A stretch of 9,702 nt of DNA. Source: an uncultured Dokdonia sp. GTDB lineage: Bacteria > Bacteroidota > Bacteroidia > Flavobacteriales > Flavobacteriaceae. Numbering within the stretch: position 1 is the first letter of the stretch; the number at the start of each line of letters is the position of its first letter. Positions 8,073-9,702 of this stretch are shown one piece after another. The translations under genes and the position numbers were made by a program. The stretch lies in the NCBI GenBank assembly GCA_937124495.1, contig CAKZKZ010000068.1, forward strand, positions 1 to 9,702, given 5' to 3'. The notes under the pieces were generated by a model that searched no databases, was not told where the DNA came from, and saw only the letters and a list, made by a program, of their open reading frames with translations.

Positions 8073-8148
8073 GCTTAAATGTATTATAAATAATTGATTT
8101 AGAGAAGTGTAATGGTCTTCATTAGAGAGCTGATATCATAAGGTGCTA

Positions 8149-9702
8149 TTACTTTGTATAACGATTTAATGTAAGGACGACTTCTGTTCCTTTAGTAGGA
8201 ATACTTGTAATAATCATTGATCCTTTGTTTTTTTCTAGTAATTGTTTGCAGAGTTGCAAACCTAACCCTGTACTTGTCTTCCCTTGTGTATCTGGTGTAG
8301 AAGAAGGAATAGGTGTACTTGTGTCTTTATGTGAAGAAAACCCAATGCCTTGGTCTTTAATATGTATCGTACAGGTCGATTCTTTTTCTTGTGATGTTAC
8401 ATATATTTTTTTTCCAGAAGGTGAGAATTTAATCGCATTATCTATGAGGTTTCTCAATACAATTTTGAGCATATTCCTATCTGCATACACACAGTGAGAC
8501 AGATCAATAGATGTTGTGAATACTAATGCACGTGCTTCTAAAATAGGCGTATAGTCATAGATAACTTGTTCTATAATAGATGTGACGGTAATCTTTTCTT
8601 TCTTGAAAAGCAATTGATCTTTACTAGCTAATACCCAATGAAGCACATTGTCTAGTAAACCTGCTGTCTTTTTTGATGTATGGTAACTCTCACTGACAAG
8701 AGCGGTATATGCAGTATTCTTAGGCGTTGCTTTTTGAGTAGCTGTAAGAAGTCGAAATAGTTTCTGTTGTACTAATTGGATAGGCATTTTGAGATCATGA
8801 GTTAATACAGAAAACAAAGTGTCTTTGGTATTGTTAAGGTCATTGAGGTGTTGTTTTTGTGCAATAATGACCTTCTGTTGTTTTTTAATTTTATATATAA
8901 AAAAACCACTAATGATTAAGAAGAGCAGAAAAGAAGCAGCGAGTAAGGCATACCCTTTTTTCTTCCATTGTTCTGCTTTTATAATCTCTTCTTTGACCGC
9001 TACAGTCGCTTCTTTATCTCGTTGGGCAAGTTTCCATATTTGATCTCGATTCCAAATACTGTCTTTAATCTTTTCATATTCTTTTCTATAAGATAATGCC
9101 TTCTTATAATCTTCTCTGTTTTCTTCTACAACGGCTAAATTTTCATAGGCGCTTTTCAGCGTTTTTAGATCACCAGCTTGTTTTGCATGTGTTAATCCTT
9201 TTTCAAAATAAGAAATGGCGAGGCTGTCTTTATATTGTTCGTAATACAAGACAGCAATATTTAAGGAGTTTTTGGCAAGTTCTAAGGTATCTTTATGTTG
9301 CTTATTTAAAGCGTAGCTTTCAAGTAAGTTTTCTTCTGCTTTCGCAAAATTATTTAAATGTAAATAGCAAAGCCCAAGATTATGAAGGTTAGCACTTTTT
9401 CTTGTAGAACCTTTATAGGATATTTTCCATTCTTCTAATACAGTAACTCCTTTTTCGTACTCTTCCAGGTCAAGATACATTTGTCCTGAGAGGCTATATA
9501 AATTATCTATATGTGGACTTTGTATAGACTTTCCTATAACTAATGCACTATCCAAATTCTGCAAGGCTTCTTGATAGAGTTGCTTCTTATTTAGAATACG
9601 TCCCTTTATAGTGTATAGGATAAAACGCATTTTCTTATTTTCAATCTTTCTTCTTGATGAGATTTTTGTAATAGTAATGAGGGATGTATCAAAATCTCCT
9701 TT
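8149..9702 (-). CDS. TPR-containing membrane histidine kinase (partial, N-terminus beyond the right edge)
   Basis: An ATG at 9630 would give 493 residues, but the same frame is open for another 24 codons to the window edge and reads like more repeat sequence, so the true start is outside; the visible part is 517 residues. Counting from the ATG at 9630: residues about 1-190 are TPR repeats (LHNLGLCYLHLNNFAKAEENL, NIAVLYYEQYKDSLAISYFEKG). A coiled stretch follows, then one transmembrane helix at about 226-247, a short linker, the H-box FSVLTHDLKMP with H278, the N-box RNLIDNAIKF (N394, N398), G1 DQGIG (426-430) and G2 TGLGL (454-458). All ATPase motifs look intact. The repeats lie before the helix and so are probably periplasmic, with the kinase in the cytoplasm; any signal peptide would be off-window. 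It presumably phosphorylates D56 of the LytTR regulator downstream. Confidence 0.92.
   Translation of the reverse strand, partial: KGDFDTSLITITKISSRRKIENKKMRFILYTIKGRILNKKQLYQEALQNLDSALVIGKSIQSPHIDNLYSLSGQMYLDLEEYEKGVTVLEEWKISYKGSTRKSANLHNLGLCYLHLNNFAKAEENLLESYALNKQHKDTLELAKNSLNIAVLYYEQYKDSLAISYFEKGLTHAKQAGDLKTLKSAYENLAVVEENREDYKKALSYRKEYEKIKDSIWNRDQIWKLAQRDKEATVAVKEEIIKAEQWKKKGYALLAASFLLFLIISGFFIYKIKKQQKVIIAQKQHLNDLNNTKDTLFSVLTHDLKMPIQLVQQKLFRLLTATQKATPKNTAYTALVSESYHTSKKTAGLLDNVLHWVLASKDQLLFKKEKITVTSIIEQVIYDYTPILEARALVFTTSIDLSHCVYADRNMLKIVLRNLIDNAIKFSPSGKKIYVTSQEKESTCTIHIKDQGIGFSSHKDTSTPIPSSTPDTQGKTSTGLGLQLCKQLLEKNKGSMIITSIPTKGTEVVLTLNRYTK

Overview
The window looks like chromosomal DNA from a Bacteroidota member, most likely a marine-type Flavobacteriaceae. 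The signs are low GC content, signal peptides ending in A|Q, TAnnTTTG-type -7 promoter elements, no Shine-Dalgarno sequences before the starts, short lipoproteins, a TonB-receptor-like barrel ending in F, and a TPR histidine kinase paired with a LytTR regulator. The genus cannot be fixed from this sequence alone. I see no tRNA, rRNA, CRISPR array, transposase or phage gene.

Layout. (1) 1-1185, minus strand: an exported protein with a C-terminal outer-membrane beta-barrel, cut by the left edge just before its C-terminus. (2) 1186-1407: a divergent intergenic region with a candidate flavobacterial promoter on each strand. (3) 1408-6235, plus strand: a two-gene operon of a 1006-residue exported TPR protein and a 592-residue TonB-receptor-like barrel without a recognisable plug, closed by a strong intrinsic terminator at 6271-6319. 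(4) 6369-7314, plus strand: two tandem small lipoproteins that share a cysteine pattern and look like diverged duplicates. (5) 7329-9702, minus strand: a two-component system. The TPR/transmembrane histidine kinase runs off the right edge and is followed by its LytTR response regulator. The plus-strand lipoproteins and the minus-strand regulator converge with only 14 bases between them.

How the genes may work together. The TPR protein and barrel are probably envelope partners, one periplasmic and one in the outer membrane; this rests on adjacency and matching export signals. The kinase probably signals to the LytTR regulator beside it. No sequence evidence links the two-component system to the lipoproteins or the TPR/barrel operon beyond proximity.

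Most of the window is ordinary envelope and regulatory content. The points most worth a second look are the tandem cysteine-patterned lipoproteins, the TPR/plugless-barrel pair, a perfect 16-bp palindrome inside the TPR gene, and the kinase frame that stays open to the window edge.
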